A stretch of DNA of 64,000 bases from Polycladomyces zharkentensis (GCF_016938855.1 NZ_JAFHAP010000008.1:248280-312279); one strand, 5' to 3'. Counted from the first letter of the stretch, positions 8,251-17,409 are shown. Made by a program: numbers and translations. The notes: generated from the sequence alone by a model not told the origin.

Positions 8251-9039
8251 TTGATTACTGAAAATAAGTTAAAAGTGGTTATTCTGGCAGGGGGATATGG
8301 GACAAGGATCCGTGAAGAGACCCATTCCAAACCGAAGCCGATGGTGGAGATTGGTGGAAAGCCGATCCTATGGCATATCATGAGGATCTATTCACATTAC
8401 GGTTTCAATGATTTCATTCTTTGCTTGGGGTACAAAGGCGACTATATCAAAAAGTTTTTTGCCGACTACTCTTTATCCAACTCTGATGTGACCTTTGATT
8501 TCAGGGAACATGGTCAAGCCATCATTCATCGGCATTCCACGGAACCGTGGAGGGTGACACTGGTCGATACCGGGATGGGAACGATGACAGGCGGACGGCT
8601 CAAACGGATTCAACCTTATGTTGGGGATGGGCCGTTCATGTTGACTTACGGGGATGGAGTTTCCGATCTCAATATCGTCGAATTGGTTAAATATCACCAC
8701 ACCCATGGAAAACTGGCAACGGTCACGGCGGTGCAGCCTCCAGGGAGGTTTGGAACCTTGCGCTTGTCGGAAAATAACGCTGTGACTCAATTCAAAGAAA
8801 AGTCAAAGGCAGATGTCGGTTGGATCAATGCCGGATTTTTCGTCATGGAGCCGGAAGTTTTTGATTATATCGAAGGAGATGATACCACCCTGGAACAAGA
8901 ACCGTTGGAAAACTTGGCGGCAGACGGCCAACTGATGGCATACAAGTACCATGGCTTCTGGCATCCGATGGATACCTTGAAGGACAAAATGTATTTGGAG
9001 AAATTATGGGAATCGGGGAAAGCCCCATGGAAAAAGTAA
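8251..9039 (+). CDS. rfbF: Glucose-1-phosphate cytidylyltransferase
   Basis: Makes CDP-glucose from CTP and glucose-1-phosphate, the first step to CDP-linked 6-deoxy or dideoxy sugars. The nucleotidyltransferase signature VILAGGYGTRIREE is followed by KPKPMVEIGGKPILWHIM and the catalytic TYGDGVSD segment, matching RfbF/DdhA over its whole length (262 residues). TTG 8251 is preferred because AGGGGTGG lies eight bases upstream; GTG 8239 in the same frame has no ribosome site. The end overlaps the 4,6-dehydratase start by 13 bases, so the pair is translated together. Confidence 0.93.
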   Translation: MITENKLKVVILAGGYGTRIREETHSKPKPMVEIGGKPILWHIMRIYSHYGFNDFILCLGYKGDYIKKFFADYSLSNSDVTFDFREHGQAIIHRHSTEPWRVTLVDTGMGTMTGGRLKRIQPYVGDGPFMLTYGDGVSDLNIVELVKYHHTHGKLATVTAVQPPGRFGTLRLSENNAVTQFKEKSKADVGWINAGFFVMEPEVFDYIEGDDTTLEQEPLENLAADGQLMAYKYHGFWHPMDTLKDKMYLEKLWESGKAPWKK

Positions 9040-10124
9040 GGCAGTTGGATCCGCATTTCTGGGAAGACAAAAAAGTATTGGTGACCGGGCATACCGGCTT
9101 TAAAGGCAGTTGGTTGTGTTTATGGTTGTCTTATTGGGGCGCCGAAGTGACCGGGTATGCATTACGTCCGCCGACCCAACCCAGCTTATTTCAATTGGCC
9201 GGGGTCGGTTCCATGATCACGTCAATCCATGGGGATATACGAGACGGAAATAAATTGAAAGATGCCCTTTTGGACACCGATCCGGATATTATCATCCATA
9301 TGGCCGCACAGCCCCTTGTCCGGGAATCTTACGTGTCCCCTTTAAAAACCTATGAAACGAATGTGTTGGGCACTGTCCATCTCTTTGAGGCAGTGAGGCA
9401 AGCCGTGAAACTGGGGAAAAGAGTCAGAGCGGTGATCAATGTAACAACCGACAAGTGCTATGAAAACAAAGAATGGGCTTGGGGATATCGGGAGAATGAC
9501 CGTCTGGGTGGATATGACCCCTACTCAAACAGCAAGGCTTGTTCAGAGCTGGTGACGGCTTCCTACCGAAATTCCTTTTTCAGCGCCCGAGATTATCCGT
9601 CCCATGGGATAGCGCTTGCTACCGCCAGGGCGGGAAACGTCATCGGCGGGGGAGATTGGGCGACGGACCGACTGGTGCCCGATTGTATCCGGGCTCTTCT
9701 TAAAAGCGAGAAAATAAAAGTAAGAAATCCTGGAGCGATTCGGCCCTGGCAGCACGTATTGGAACCCTTGAGTGGTTATCTTATGTTGGCGCAAAAGTTG
9801 TACGAACATGGGCCGGAATACGCGAAAGGATGGAATTTTGGCCCGGACGATAGCGATGCCAAACCTGTCGGCTGGATCGTGGAACAGATCTGCAACAAGT
9901 GGGGAAGAGGGGCATCCTTTGAACTGGACAGATCCATTCAGCCTCATGAAGCCCACTATCTGAAACTGGATTCCTCCCGGGCGAGAATGGAATTGGGCTG
10001 GCGTCCCAGGTGGACTGTGGAAGAGGCACTCGAACGAGTGATCGAGTGGGCCCGCGCCTATCAGGAAAATCGTGATTTAACCGCCGTGTGCTTGGATCAG
10101 TTGGAAGTATACCTTCGCTCATAA
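9027..10124 (+). CDS. rfbG: CDP-glucose 4,6-dehydratase
   Basis: Converts CDP-glucose to CDP-4-dehydro-6-deoxyglucose. It is an extended short-chain dehydrogenase: VLVTGHTGFKGSW is the NAD-binding glycine loop characteristic of RfbG/DdhB, VTTDKCYEN carries the Ser/Thr-Asp-Lys active site, and YDPYSNSKACSEL the YxxxK. ATG 9027 gives the family's usual length of about 365 residues and has GGGGAAAG upstream; ATG 9006 is in frame but poorly placed. The product is presumably consumed by the next gene. Confidence 0.94.
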   Translation: MEKVRQLDPHFWEDKKVLVTGHTGFKGSWLCLWLSYWGAEVTGYALRPPTQPSLFQLAGVGSMITSIHGDIRDGNKLKDALLDTDPDIIIHMAAQPLVRESYVSPLKTYETNVLGTVHLFEAVRQAVKLGKRVRAVINVTTDKCYENKEWAWGYRENDRLGGYDPYSNSKACSELVTASYRNSFFSARDYPSHGIALATARAGNVIGGGDWATDRLVPDCIRALLKSEKIKVRNPGAIRPWQHVLEPLSGYLMLAQKLYEHGPEYAKGWNFGPDDSDAKPVGWIVEQICNKWGRGASFELDRSIQPHEAHYLKLDSSRARMELGWRPRWTVEEALERVIEWARAYQENRDLTAVCLDQLEVYLRS

Positions 10125-10184
10125 AACCGGTTGTAAGGGAACCAATACAAGGATACCGATTGAATAAAATCGGGAGGATGGAAA

Positions 10185-11057
10185 ATGAATGGAAAAAAAG
10201 TGCTCATTACAGGGGCCGACGGAATGCTGGCGACGGATTTTGCCGATGTATTGAATGAAAAATCCGATTATACGATTGTAAGACTTAACAGACAAAAGCT
10301 GGATATCAGGGATCGGAATGCTGTATCCGACGTCATGAATCAAATCAGGCCCGATTATGTCCTTCACACGGCTGCACTGTCGGATGTGGATTACTGTGAA
10401 GAAAATCGAGCCCATGCTTTTAGAGTAAACGGACACGGCACGGAAAACATCGCCTATTATACCCAAAAGATAAAGGCAAAATTGATTTACATCAGTACTT
10501 GTGCATTGTTTGGGGATGAAATAAAAGAATACACCGAATGCGATCCGGTGGTGTTGAAAACCGTCTATGCCAGATCCAAGTATTTGGGTGAAGAAAAAAC
10601 GAAAGAATGGTGTGACCGTTATTTTATCGTTCGCCCCGGATGGCTGTTCGGGGGCAACAAGAACCATAAAAGAAATTTTGTATACCAAAGGTACCGGGAA
10701 GCCCTGAACCATCCCGAAATCCACAGTGCCTCAGATCAATACGGATGCCCCACCTATACCCGCCATCTGTCACACAAGATCATTGAATTGATGGAAACGA
10801 ATCATTACGGTGTTTATCACATCTCAAACGGCGGCAGCGCCACCCGATATGAATATGTCAAAAAGATTGTCAGGACTTTTGGTTTAAACAATAAAATCCA
10901 TCCGGTGGATTCCGGTTTTTTCAAACGGAAAGCACCTGCACCTCGCTGTGTCATGATCAAAAACGCAAACTTGTCAATAAAGGGATTTGGGTTGTTGCCG
11001 GATTGGAATACAGCGGTGGAAGAATATATCGACCGTTTAAAGAGAGAATTGCCGTGA
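10185..11057 (+). CDS. RmlD-like NDP-sugar reductase/epimerase (SDR)
   Basis: 290 residues with the SDR loop VLITGADGMLATDF, an ISTCALFG serine region and VYARSKYLGEE (YxxxK). The order and substrate-binding region (VRPGWLFGGNKNHKRNFV) resemble dTDP-4-dehydrorhamnose reductase. Because the two upstream enzymes make a CDP sugar and no dTDP genes are present, its substrate is more likely CDP-4-dehydro-6-deoxyglucose; that is inference. ATG 10185 follows GGGAGG. The gene is 60 bases after rfbG and 18 bases before the first glycosyltransferase, consistent with one operon. Confidence 0.85.
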   Translation: MNGKKVLITGADGMLATDFADVLNEKSDYTIVRLNRQKLDIRDRNAVSDVMNQIRPDYVLHTAALSDVDYCEENRAHAFRVNGHGTENIAYYTQKIKAKLIYISTCALFGDEIKEYTECDPVVLKTVYARSKYLGEEKTKEWCDRYFIVRPGWLFGGNKNHKRNFVYQRYREALNHPEIHSASDQYGCPTYTRHLSHKIIELMETNHYGVYHISNGGSATRYEYVKKIVRTFGLNNKIHPVDSGFFKRKAPAPRCVMIKNANLSIKGFGLLPDWNTAVEEYIDRLKRELP

Positions 11058-11075
11058 TGGGAAAGGGGAAAGCTC

Positions 11076-12158
11076 ATGATTTTTTGTACCGTCACGACAC
11101 TTAACCGGATCCACATGGCCATGGTGATGGCACGTTCTGCAAAAGCACATCACCCCGATGCAAGAGTGGCGGTGTGTATCGTAGAAGAGCAAGTTCCCTT
11201 GGCAGCCCAAAACTTTCAACATTTTGACCATATCGTGTTGGCCAAAGACTTGGGCCACCCCGATTTTTATCGACATATGTTTAAATCCACTGTCCACGAG
11301 GGTGTATGGTCTCTCAAATCACGACTGCTTCAATATGTGTTGCGTACCTTTCCAGAGGACAGTAAATTTGTTTATCTCGATACCGATACGAAAATATACG
11401 ACCCGTTCCAGGAGGTTACGAAGCTCCTGGATCAAAGACCGATTGTGCTGACTCCTAATATCACACAACCTTCGGTTTTTCATGAACGTTCTATGAGTTT
11501 GCCCGGTCTCTACAATTCAGGTTTTCTCGCCTTAAAAAGAAGCGGGGAAACCAATCGGTTTCTCCATTGGTGGGCCGAGAGACTCGATCAGTTATGTTAT
11601 GTAGATGTGAAAAGAGGAATTGGTGGAGATCAAAAGTGGTTGGATCATGCACCTGTTTTCTTTGATATTCACATTTTGAAACATCCCGGTTACAACGTGG
11701 CTGTATGGAACAGTTACTACAGAAGGATTCATCGTACAAATAACGGTAAAATTCTGGTAAATGGTCAACCTCTCCGTTTTTACCATTTTTCACGGTTTGA
11801 TAAGGTGGTTTATCAAACATTTTACAAAAACATATACCCCGACCCGCGGCACCCAATCTACCATCTTTTCGATCAATACAGTCGTGAGTTGTTGGAAGTC
11901 GGTTACAATCCTTCCCGGACGTTGCCGTGCAGTTATGACCATTTTCAGAGCGGGGAGCCGATCGACATGAGAGCGCGTTTGGCATTCAGAAACCACTCGG
12001 AACGGTTTGCCCAAATCCAAAATCCGTTTGCTATGTGCAACCGTACCTTCCTTGGTCATGTTGAAAACCCTCCCCGAAAAAGAAAGGAGATTCCGGCGGT
12101 AAAAAAAAGAAAGCTAGTGGGTCGGAAAAGGAACCCGGCGGTAAAAAGAAAGTCGTGA
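11076..12158 (+). CDS. GT-A-type glycosyltransferase, tandem paralog 1
   Basis: First of four near-identical tandem paralogs. The N-terminal half is a GT-A nucleotide-sugar fold: CTVTTLNRIHMAMVMARS at the start, then FVYLDTDTKIYDPF, whose DxD motif binds metal and nucleotide sugar. A Trp/His-rich middle (FLHWWAERL, GDQKWLDHAP, ILKHPGYNVA) and LRFYHFSRF follow. The tail after about residue 325 is Lys/Arg-rich and low-complexity. The position directly behind CDP-sugar genes suggests transfer of that 6-deoxy sugar to a surface polymer; donor and acceptor are not shown by the sequence. Bases 11636-11793 are almost identical to 15278-15437 of paralog 4. Confidence 0.8.
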   Translation: MIFCTVTTLNRIHMAMVMARSAKAHHPDARVAVCIVEEQVPLAAQNFQHFDHIVLAKDLGHPDFYRHMFKSTVHEGVWSLKSRLLQYVLRTFPEDSKFVYLDTDTKIYDPFQEVTKLLDQRPIVLTPNITQPSVFHERSMSLPGLYNSGFLALKRSGETNRFLHWWAERLDQLCYVDVKRGIGGDQKWLDHAPVFFDIHILKHPGYNVAVWNSYYRRIHRTNNGKILVNGQPLRFYHFSRFDKVVYQTFYKNIYPDPRHPIYHLFDQYSRELLEVGYNPSRTLPCSYDHFQSGEPIDMRARLAFRNHSERFAQIQNPFAMCNRTFLGHVENPPRKRKEIPAVKKRKLVGRKRNPAVKRKS

Positions 12159-12323
12159 GTCGGAAGAGGAATTGGTGTCGAAACAAAGGAAAACCGGGTA
12201 ACAGGAACAGGAGAAGACTGATCAATAGGAACCGGAGAAAGGGAACATATTGCACCGAAGATAAAATGACGAAATCAGTTAACTACGGTGCGATATTGAT
12301 CCCTCATTACAGGAGTGATCCGG
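12159..12323 (+). repeat. Leader repeat of the glycosyltransferase array, copy 1
   Basis: This intergenic stretch (GTAACAGGAACAGGAG, then ATCAGTTAACTACGGTGC, then a CAGGAGTGATCCGG ribosome site) recurs before paralog 4 (14577-14717) and before the decayed copy (15777-15900). Gene plus leader is therefore the unit that was duplicated. Confidence 0.85.
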
Positions 12324-13373
12324 ATGATCTTTTGTACCGTCACGACGCTGAACCGAATCCACATGGCCATGGCGATGGCACGTTCTGCAAAAGAACACCA
12401 CCCCGATGCAAGAGTGGCAGTGTGTATCGTAGAAGAGCAAGTCCCCTTGGCTGCCCAAAACTTTCAACATTTTGATCATATCGTACTGGCCAAAGACTTG
12501 GGCCACCCCGATTTTTATCGACATATGTTCAAATACCAACTTAATGAAGGCTGTTATTCCCTCAAACCGTGGTTACTTCTTTACCTGCTGCAAGCCTTTC
12601 CAGCGAACGACCGATTGATCTATCTGGATACCGATACGAAAGTGTTCGGTCCATTTCACGAGGTCAATGAAGCCCTGGAAAGGAGCCCCATTGTAGTAAC
12701 CCCCCATTTAACACACCTTTCGGTAAAAAATGAACTTCTTATATTTATGTCCGGTCTGTACAATTCAGGTTTTCTCGCCCTGAATAGAAACGAGGAATCC
12801 AAGCGGTTTCTCCATTGGTGGGCAGAGAGACTGGATCGTTTTTGTTATAACGATGTTAAACAGAGAGTCTTTTATGATCAAAAGTGGTTGGATCATGCAC
12901 CCATTTTCTTTGAGGTTCACATCTTGAAACATCCCGGTTACAACGTGGCTTGGTGGAATCGTGACTCCAGAAAGGTTGCTCTCGCACAAAACGGTGAATT
13001 TACGGTAAATGGTCAACCCCTCCGTTTTTACCACTTTTGTGGATTTCCCAATCATCCACAGTTATACAAAGACATGCACCCCGACACACGCCGTCTTGTC
13101 GAACAATATAGGCGTAATTTGTTGGAACTCGGATTTAATTCTTCCCGTACGTTGCCGTGCAGCTATGACTGTTATCGGAGCGGGGAGCCGATCGACTTGA
13201 GAGCGCGTTTGGCATTCAGAAACCACCCGGAACGGTTCGCCCGGATCCAAAATCCCTTCTCCATGTCCAACCGCACTTTTCTTGTTCACGTGAACCCGTG
13301 GAAAAGAAAGGTGATGCCGGCGGGGAAAGGGTTGGATAGAAGAAGGCAGAGTCTCAGGAACAACCAAAAATAA
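12324..13373 (+). CDS. GT-A-type glycosyltransferase, tandem paralog 2
   Basis: 349 residues; ATG 12324 has CAGGAG upstream, whereas the in-frame GTG at 12315 overlaps that ribosome site. The first 60 codons are almost identical to paralogs 1 and 3, including the conserved CTVTTLNRIH start. It differs most in the middle (CYSLKPWLLLYLLQAFPAND, then LIYLDTDTKVFGPF with the DxD motif) and has the shortest basic tail. The spacing to paralog 3 is only 60 bases and lacks the long shared leader, so this junction arose differently from the others. Confidence 0.8.
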   Translation: MIFCTVTTLNRIHMAMAMARSAKEHHPDARVAVCIVEEQVPLAAQNFQHFDHIVLAKDLGHPDFYRHMFKYQLNEGCYSLKPWLLLYLLQAFPANDRLIYLDTDTKVFGPFHEVNEALERSPIVVTPHLTHLSVKNELLIFMSGLYNSGFLALNRNEESKRFLHWWAERLDRFCYNDVKQRVFYDQKWLDHAPIFFEVHILKHPGYNVAWWNRDSRKVALAQNGEFTVNGQPLRFYHFCGFPNHPQLYKDMHPDTRRLVEQYRRNLLELGFNSSRTLPCSYDCYRSGEPIDLRARLAFRNHPERFARIQNPFSMSNRTFLVHVNPWKRKVMPAGKGLDRRRQSLRNNQK

Positions 13374-13433
13374 AAAGCAGTGGGCCAGATAAGCATGATT
13401 CCATGATTCGTTACATCCACAAGGAGTGATCAT

Positions 13434-14576
13434 ATGATTTTTTGTACCGTCACGACGCTTAACCGAATCCACATGGCCATGGCGATGGCACGTTCTGCAA
13501 AAGAACACCACCCCGATGCAAGAGTGGCGGTGTGTATCGTAGAAGAGCAAGTTCCCCTGGCAGCCCAAAACTTTCAACATTTTGACCATATCGTGCTGGC
13601 CAAAGACTTGGGTCACCCCGATTTTTATCGTCACATGTTCAAATACCAGCTCAATGAGGGGGTTTGGTCACTCAAACCAAGGATGTTTCAATATTTATTG
13701 CGCACCTTTCCAGAGGACAGTAAATTTGTTTATCTCGATACCGATACGAAAGTATACAGCCCTTTCCACGAAGTAACAACGCTCCTGGACCAGAACCCCA
13801 TTGTGTTAACCCCCCATTTTACACAACCTTCGGTGAAGTTTGAACTGATGCAATTTCAATTCGGTCTCTATAATACGGGTTTTCTCGCCCTGAAAAGATG
13901 CGGGGAAACCAATCGGTTTCTCCATTGGTGGGCAGAGAGACTGGATCAGTTATGTTTTATGGATTGGGATAATGGACTCCATGGAGACCAAAAATGGTTG
14001 GATCATGCACCTATTTTCTTTGAGGTCCACATCTTGAAACATCCCGGTTACAATGTGGCTTGGTGGAATCTTTACTATAGAAATGTTGATATCACAAAAA
14101 ACGGTCAATATCGGGTAAATGATCAACCTCTCCGTTTTTACCACTTCTGCGGATATACCTATAGTCCATATCATGAAGTAATTAAAAATGAGGTCCCCGA
14201 CCCGCGGCACCCGATTTACACTCTTGTCAACCAATACAGCCGTGAGTTGTCGGAAGTCGGTTACAATCCTTCCCATAAGTTGCCGTGCAGCTATGACTGT
14301 TATCGGAGTGGGGAGCCGATCGACTTGAGAGCGCGTTTGGCATTCAGAAACCATCCGGCACGGTTTGCCCGGATCCAAAATCCATATACCATGTCCAACC
14401 ATACCTTCCTCGGGCACGAAGGGAAAGCACCTTCGCACGGACAGCGAAAACCCTTGCAGAAAAGAAAGAGGAACCCGGCGGTAAAAGGAAAGCCCGTGGG
14501 ACAGAAAAGGAACCCGGCGGTAAAAGGTAAGCCCGTGGGACAGAAAAGAAACCCGGTGGTAAAAGGGAAGTCGTGA
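13434..14576 (+). CDS. GT-A-type glycosyltransferase, tandem paralog 3, with repeat tail
   Basis: 380 residues from ATG 13434 (AAGGAG upstream), the longest member. The catalytic half (FVYLDTDTKVYSPF with DxD) matches paralog 4 closely, while the start matches paralog 2. Residues after about 335 are a tandem peptide repeat of the form GQKRNPAVKGKPV encoded by a 39-base repeat. The strongly basic tail could hold the enzyme on acidic wall polymers or the inner membrane face; that is a guess. Same-strand neighbours on both sides are paralogs. Confidence 0.8.
   Translation: MIFCTVTTLNRIHMAMAMARSAKEHHPDARVAVCIVEEQVPLAAQNFQHFDHIVLAKDLGHPDFYRHMFKYQLNEGVWSLKPRMFQYLLRTFPEDSKFVYLDTDTKVYSPFHEVTTLLDQNPIVLTPHFTQPSVKFELMQFQFGLYNTGFLALKRCGETNRFLHWWAERLDQLCFMDWDNGLHGDQKWLDHAPIFFEVHILKHPGYNVAWWNLYYRNVDITKNGQYRVNDQPLRFYHFCGYTYSPYHEVIKNEVPDPRHPIYTLVNQYSRELSEVGYNPSHKLPCSYDCYRSGEPIDLRARLAFRNHPARFARIQNPYTMSNHTFLGHEGKAPSHGQRKPLQKRKRNPAVKGKPVGQKRNPAVKGKPVGQKRNPVVKGKS
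14457..14576 (+). repeat. 39-bp in-frame tandem repeat in the tail of paralog 3
   Basis: Three units begin CAGAAAAG at 14457 (45 bases, with a 6-base insertion), 14502 (39 bases) and 14541 (partial, running to the stop). Unit length is a multiple of three, so slippage would change tail length without breaking the frame. Confidence 0.9.
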
Positions 14577-14717
14577 GTCGGAAAAGGAATTGGTATTGAA
14601 ACAGAGGAAAACCGGGTAACAGGAACCGGAGAGAGCGGAACGTAATGCGCCGGAGATAAATGACGAACTCAGTTAACTACGGTGGATGATTGATCTCTCG
14701 TTACAGGAGTGATCCGG
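14577..14717 (+). repeat. Leader repeat of the glycosyltransferase array, copy 2
   Basis: Near copy of 12159-12323, with the same GTAACAGGAAC, CAGTTAACTACGGTG and CAGGAGTGATCCGG blocks in the same order. Confidence 0.85.
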
Positions 14718-15776
14718 ATGATTTTCTGTACCGTCACGACGCTTAACCGAATCCACACGGCCATGGTGATGGCAAAATCAGTAAAAGAGCACCATCCCCA
14801 TGCGATCACGGCTGTTTGTATCGTGGAAGAGAAAGTCCCGATGCAAGCCCGGAGATTCAAACATTTTGACCATATCGTGCTGGCCAAAGACTTGGGCCAT
14901 CCCGATTTTTATCGACATATGTTCAAATACCAGCTCAATGAGGGAGTTTGGTCTCTCAAACCACGGATGTTGCAATATGTATTGCGCACCTTTCCAGAGG
15001 ACAGTAAATTTGTTTATCTCGATACCGATACGAAAGTATATGGCCCTTTCCACGAGGTAATAACGCTCCTGGACCAGAGCCCCATCGTGTTGACCCCGCA
15101 TATCACGCATCCTTCGGTGAAAGATGAACTTCAGCTCGGCATGGCCGGCCTATACAATTCCGGATTTGTTGCCCTGAAAAGAAGCGGGGAATCCAATCGG
15201 TTCCTTCATTGGTGGGCCGGAAGACTTAATCGGTTCTGTTATCTTGATGTGAAACAAGGAATTTTTGGAGATCAAAAGTGGTTGGATCATGCACCTGTTT
15301 TCTTTGATGTTCACATTTTAAAACATCCCGGTTACAACGTGGCTGTATGGAACAGTTACTACAGAAGGATTCATCGTACAAATAACGGTAAAATTCTGGT
15401 AAATGGTCAACCTCTCCGTTTTTACCATTTTTCACGGTTTGGAAAGATGGATTATCAAAAAATTCACAAAAACATATACCCCGACCCAAGTCACCCAATC
15501 TACCATCTTATCGATCAATATAGCCGTGACTTGACGGAACACGGATTTAATCCTTCCCATAAGTTGCCGTGCAGCTATGACTGTTATCGGAGCGGGGAGC
15601 CGATCGACTTGAGAGCGCGTTTGGCATACAGAAACCATCCGGAACGGTTTGCCTTGATTCAAAATCCATATACCATGTCCAACCGCACCTTCCTTGGCCA
15701 CGAAGAAAACCCTCCCCGAAAAAGAAAGGGGATTTCGGCGGTAAAAAGAAAGCTAGTGGGTCGGAAAAGGAATTGA
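14718..15776 (+). CDS. GT-A-type glycosyltransferase, tandem paralog 4
   Basis: 352 residues from ATG 14718 with CAGGAG upstream. Its first 60 codons diverge from the others (HHPHAITAVCIVEEKVPMQA), the DxD segment (FVYLDTDTKVYGPF) matches paralog 3, and the middle (GYNVAVWNSYYRRIHRTNNG) is almost identical in DNA to paralog 1. The mixture indicates recombination among the copies after duplication. The C-terminus again ends in a short Lys/Arg-rich tail. Function as for paralog 1. Confidence 0.8.
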   Translation: MIFCTVTTLNRIHTAMVMAKSVKEHHPHAITAVCIVEEKVPMQARRFKHFDHIVLAKDLGHPDFYRHMFKYQLNEGVWSLKPRMLQYVLRTFPEDSKFVYLDTDTKVYGPFHEVITLLDQSPIVLTPHITHPSVKDELQLGMAGLYNSGFVALKRSGESNRFLHWWAGRLNRFCYLDVKQGIFGDQKWLDHAPVFFDVHILKHPGYNVAVWNSYYRRIHRTNNGKILVNGQPLRFYHFSRFGKMDYQKIHKNIYPDPSHPIYHLIDQYSRDLTEHGFNPSHKLPCSYDCYRSGEPIDLRARLAYRNHPERFALIQNPYTMSNRTFLGHEENPPRKRKGISAVKRKLVGRKRN

Positions 15777-15900
15777 AGTCGAAACAGTGGAAAACCAGGC
15801 AACAGGAACAGGAGAAAGTGGAACGTAATGCGTTGAAGATAAAATGACGAACTCAGTTAACTACGGTGCGATAATTGACCCTCATCACAGGAGTATCCGG
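15777..15900 (+). repeat. Leader repeat of the glycosyltransferase array, copy 3
   Basis: Third copy of the leader, slightly shortened, in front of the decayed fifth glycosyltransferase. Confidence 0.8.
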
Positions 15901-16400
15901 ATGATTTGTTGTACTGTCACGACGCTTAACCGGATCCACATGGACATTGTGATTGGCCAATAGTAAAAGGCATCATCCCCATGCGATCACGGCTGTTTGT
16001 ATCGTGGAAGAGAAAATCCCGAGGCAAGCCTGGGTTAAATACTTCGACCATATCGTTCTGTCTAAAAATTTGGGACATCCCGATTTTTACAGACGATTGT
16101 TTAAATATAGACTCAACGAATGTTGTTGGTCCCTGAAACCGCTGTTGCTTTATTATCTGTTCCGTACTTTTCAAGCGGAAGATCGATTGGTCACCAATAC
16201 CAATGTGGTTCATTAGAAGAGGTTGACCAGATCCTGAATAACATCACCATCGTATTGACCCCGTGTATCCGCGCCCTTCGGCTCAAAGTGAACTTCGGGT
16301 AACAGTGCCGGCCTATCCCATTCGGGTTTTCCCGCCTTTAAAAGAACTGCGAAATCCTAATAGTTCCTCCGTTTAGCCATCGGTTGCCGCACCCTCTGTT
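15901..16400 (+). pseudogene. Fifth glycosyltransferase copy, frameshifted and truncated
   Basis: ATG 15901 gives MICCTVTTLNRIHM, then a frame break near 15955. The second frame restores the family sequence (HHPHAITAVCIVEEKI to LLLYYLFRTFQAEDRLV) until 16216, where it breaks again at the position of the DxD motif. Traces persist to about 16400 (a segment like LLNNITIVLTP). It has no catalytic half, but it could donate sequence to the intact copies by gene conversion. Bases 16401-16525 hold nothing recognisable except the ribosome site of the next gene. Confidence 0.85.
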
Positions 16401-16525
16401 GCGGGCCGGGGTGATCAATACACCTGGGAGAACCTATTCATTTTTATAATATTCTCCAAAACATCTATGCCAACGAGTCGTTTTTTTCATAAGATATAGA
16501 AAACGGGGTTAAAGGAGCATCAGAA

Positions 16526-17266
16526 ATGCTGATCGGAAATCAACAGAAAATCATGGTCAACAGCGTGCCGAAGAGCGGAACCAATTTAATGATACAGTTG
16601 GTTTTGGGAATCCCGGGGCTTCGGACCGCGAAGTTTGTAAACACTCAAAACATACATGAATTGCACTCGATGTTACCGAACGAATTACCTGCCGGCCATG
16701 TCATGTACAGTGAGAACATCCATCTGTTTCTTCAGAAATTGGGAATCAGACAGATTTTCGTTTACAGGGATTTCAGAGACATCGTGGTTTCCTGGGCCCA
16801 TTTCATTATTAACAAGCATCATGCACATCCGTTATATCATTTTTATGATCGATATCTGAACCGTCGGTTTGAGGACCTGGTCACACATGTGATTGAAGGC
16901 GTACAACATCCCCAATGTCGTTATCCCGGCGTTTACGAGGAGTTCCGGCCTATTTTCCCCTGGCGGGAGGTTCCCGGCATCCTTGCCCTCCGTTATGAAG
17001 ATCTGGTTCGGGATCAAGAATCCCGGTTACATTCCTGCAGAAAAATTCTTGATTATTTATATGGCAATTCTATAAATGAAAATATAAAAAACCACGTTAT
17101 CCATTTGATGATGCAAAATGTAAAATCAGAAGAATCTTGGTCATACCGGAGAGGGGCGATCGGTGACTGGAAAACGGAATTGAATGACCGGCAAAAGGCG
17201 GTTTTGAAAAAACAAGTGGGGCCCTTGTTGGTGAGGTGGGGATATGAGAAAGACGAAAACTGGTAG
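16526..17266 (+). CDS. PAPS-dependent sulfotransferase
   Basis: 246 residues from ATG 16526 with AAAGGAG upstream. The cofactor loops of the Sulfotransfer_1 family are visible: VNSVPKSGTNLM near residue 11 (5'-phosphosulfate loop), FVYRDFRDIVVSWAHF near residue 77 (3'-phosphate site) and YRRGAIGDWKTEL near residue 208 (RGxxGxWK). The enzyme moves sulfate from PAPS onto a hydroxyl group. It directly follows the glycosyltransferase array on the same strand, so a sulfated surface glycan is a reasonable inference. Sulfotransferases are uncommon in Firmicute glycan clusters. Confidence 0.9.
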   Translation: MLIGNQQKIMVNSVPKSGTNLMIQLVLGIPGLRTAKFVNTQNIHELHSMLPNELPAGHVMYSENIHLFLQKLGIRQIFVYRDFRDIVVSWAHFIINKHHAHPLYHFYDRYLNRRFEDLVTHVIEGVQHPQCRYPGVYEEFRPIFPWREVPGILALRYEDLVRDQESRLHSCRKILDYLYGNSINENIKNHVIHLMMQNVKSEESWSYRRGAIGDWKTELNDRQKAVLKKQVGPLLVRWGYEKDENW

Positions 17267-17337
17267 GTTTATTGGGAGAGTCGAGTCCTACTGTGTTATA
17301 AATGGGTTGGCTCGATAGTGGAATGATCCGTTCCCCA

Positions 17338-17367
17338 ACCGTTACAAAATAAATATTTTGTAACGGT
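17338..17367. repeat. Perfect 14-bp dyad
   Basis: ACCGTTACAAAATA and its reverse complement are separated by two bases. It follows the sulfotransferase by 70 bases but lacks a T tract, so it may be a weak terminator or a protein site. Confidence 0.5.
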
Positions 17368-17409
17368 GAGTGAAGGTTATATTCGAGATAGGCAAATCTC
17401 CTCTTACCT

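Noticed and set aside
14457..14576. CRISPR-like direct repeats
   Set aside because: The repeats are contiguous and in frame, with no spacers and no cas genes.
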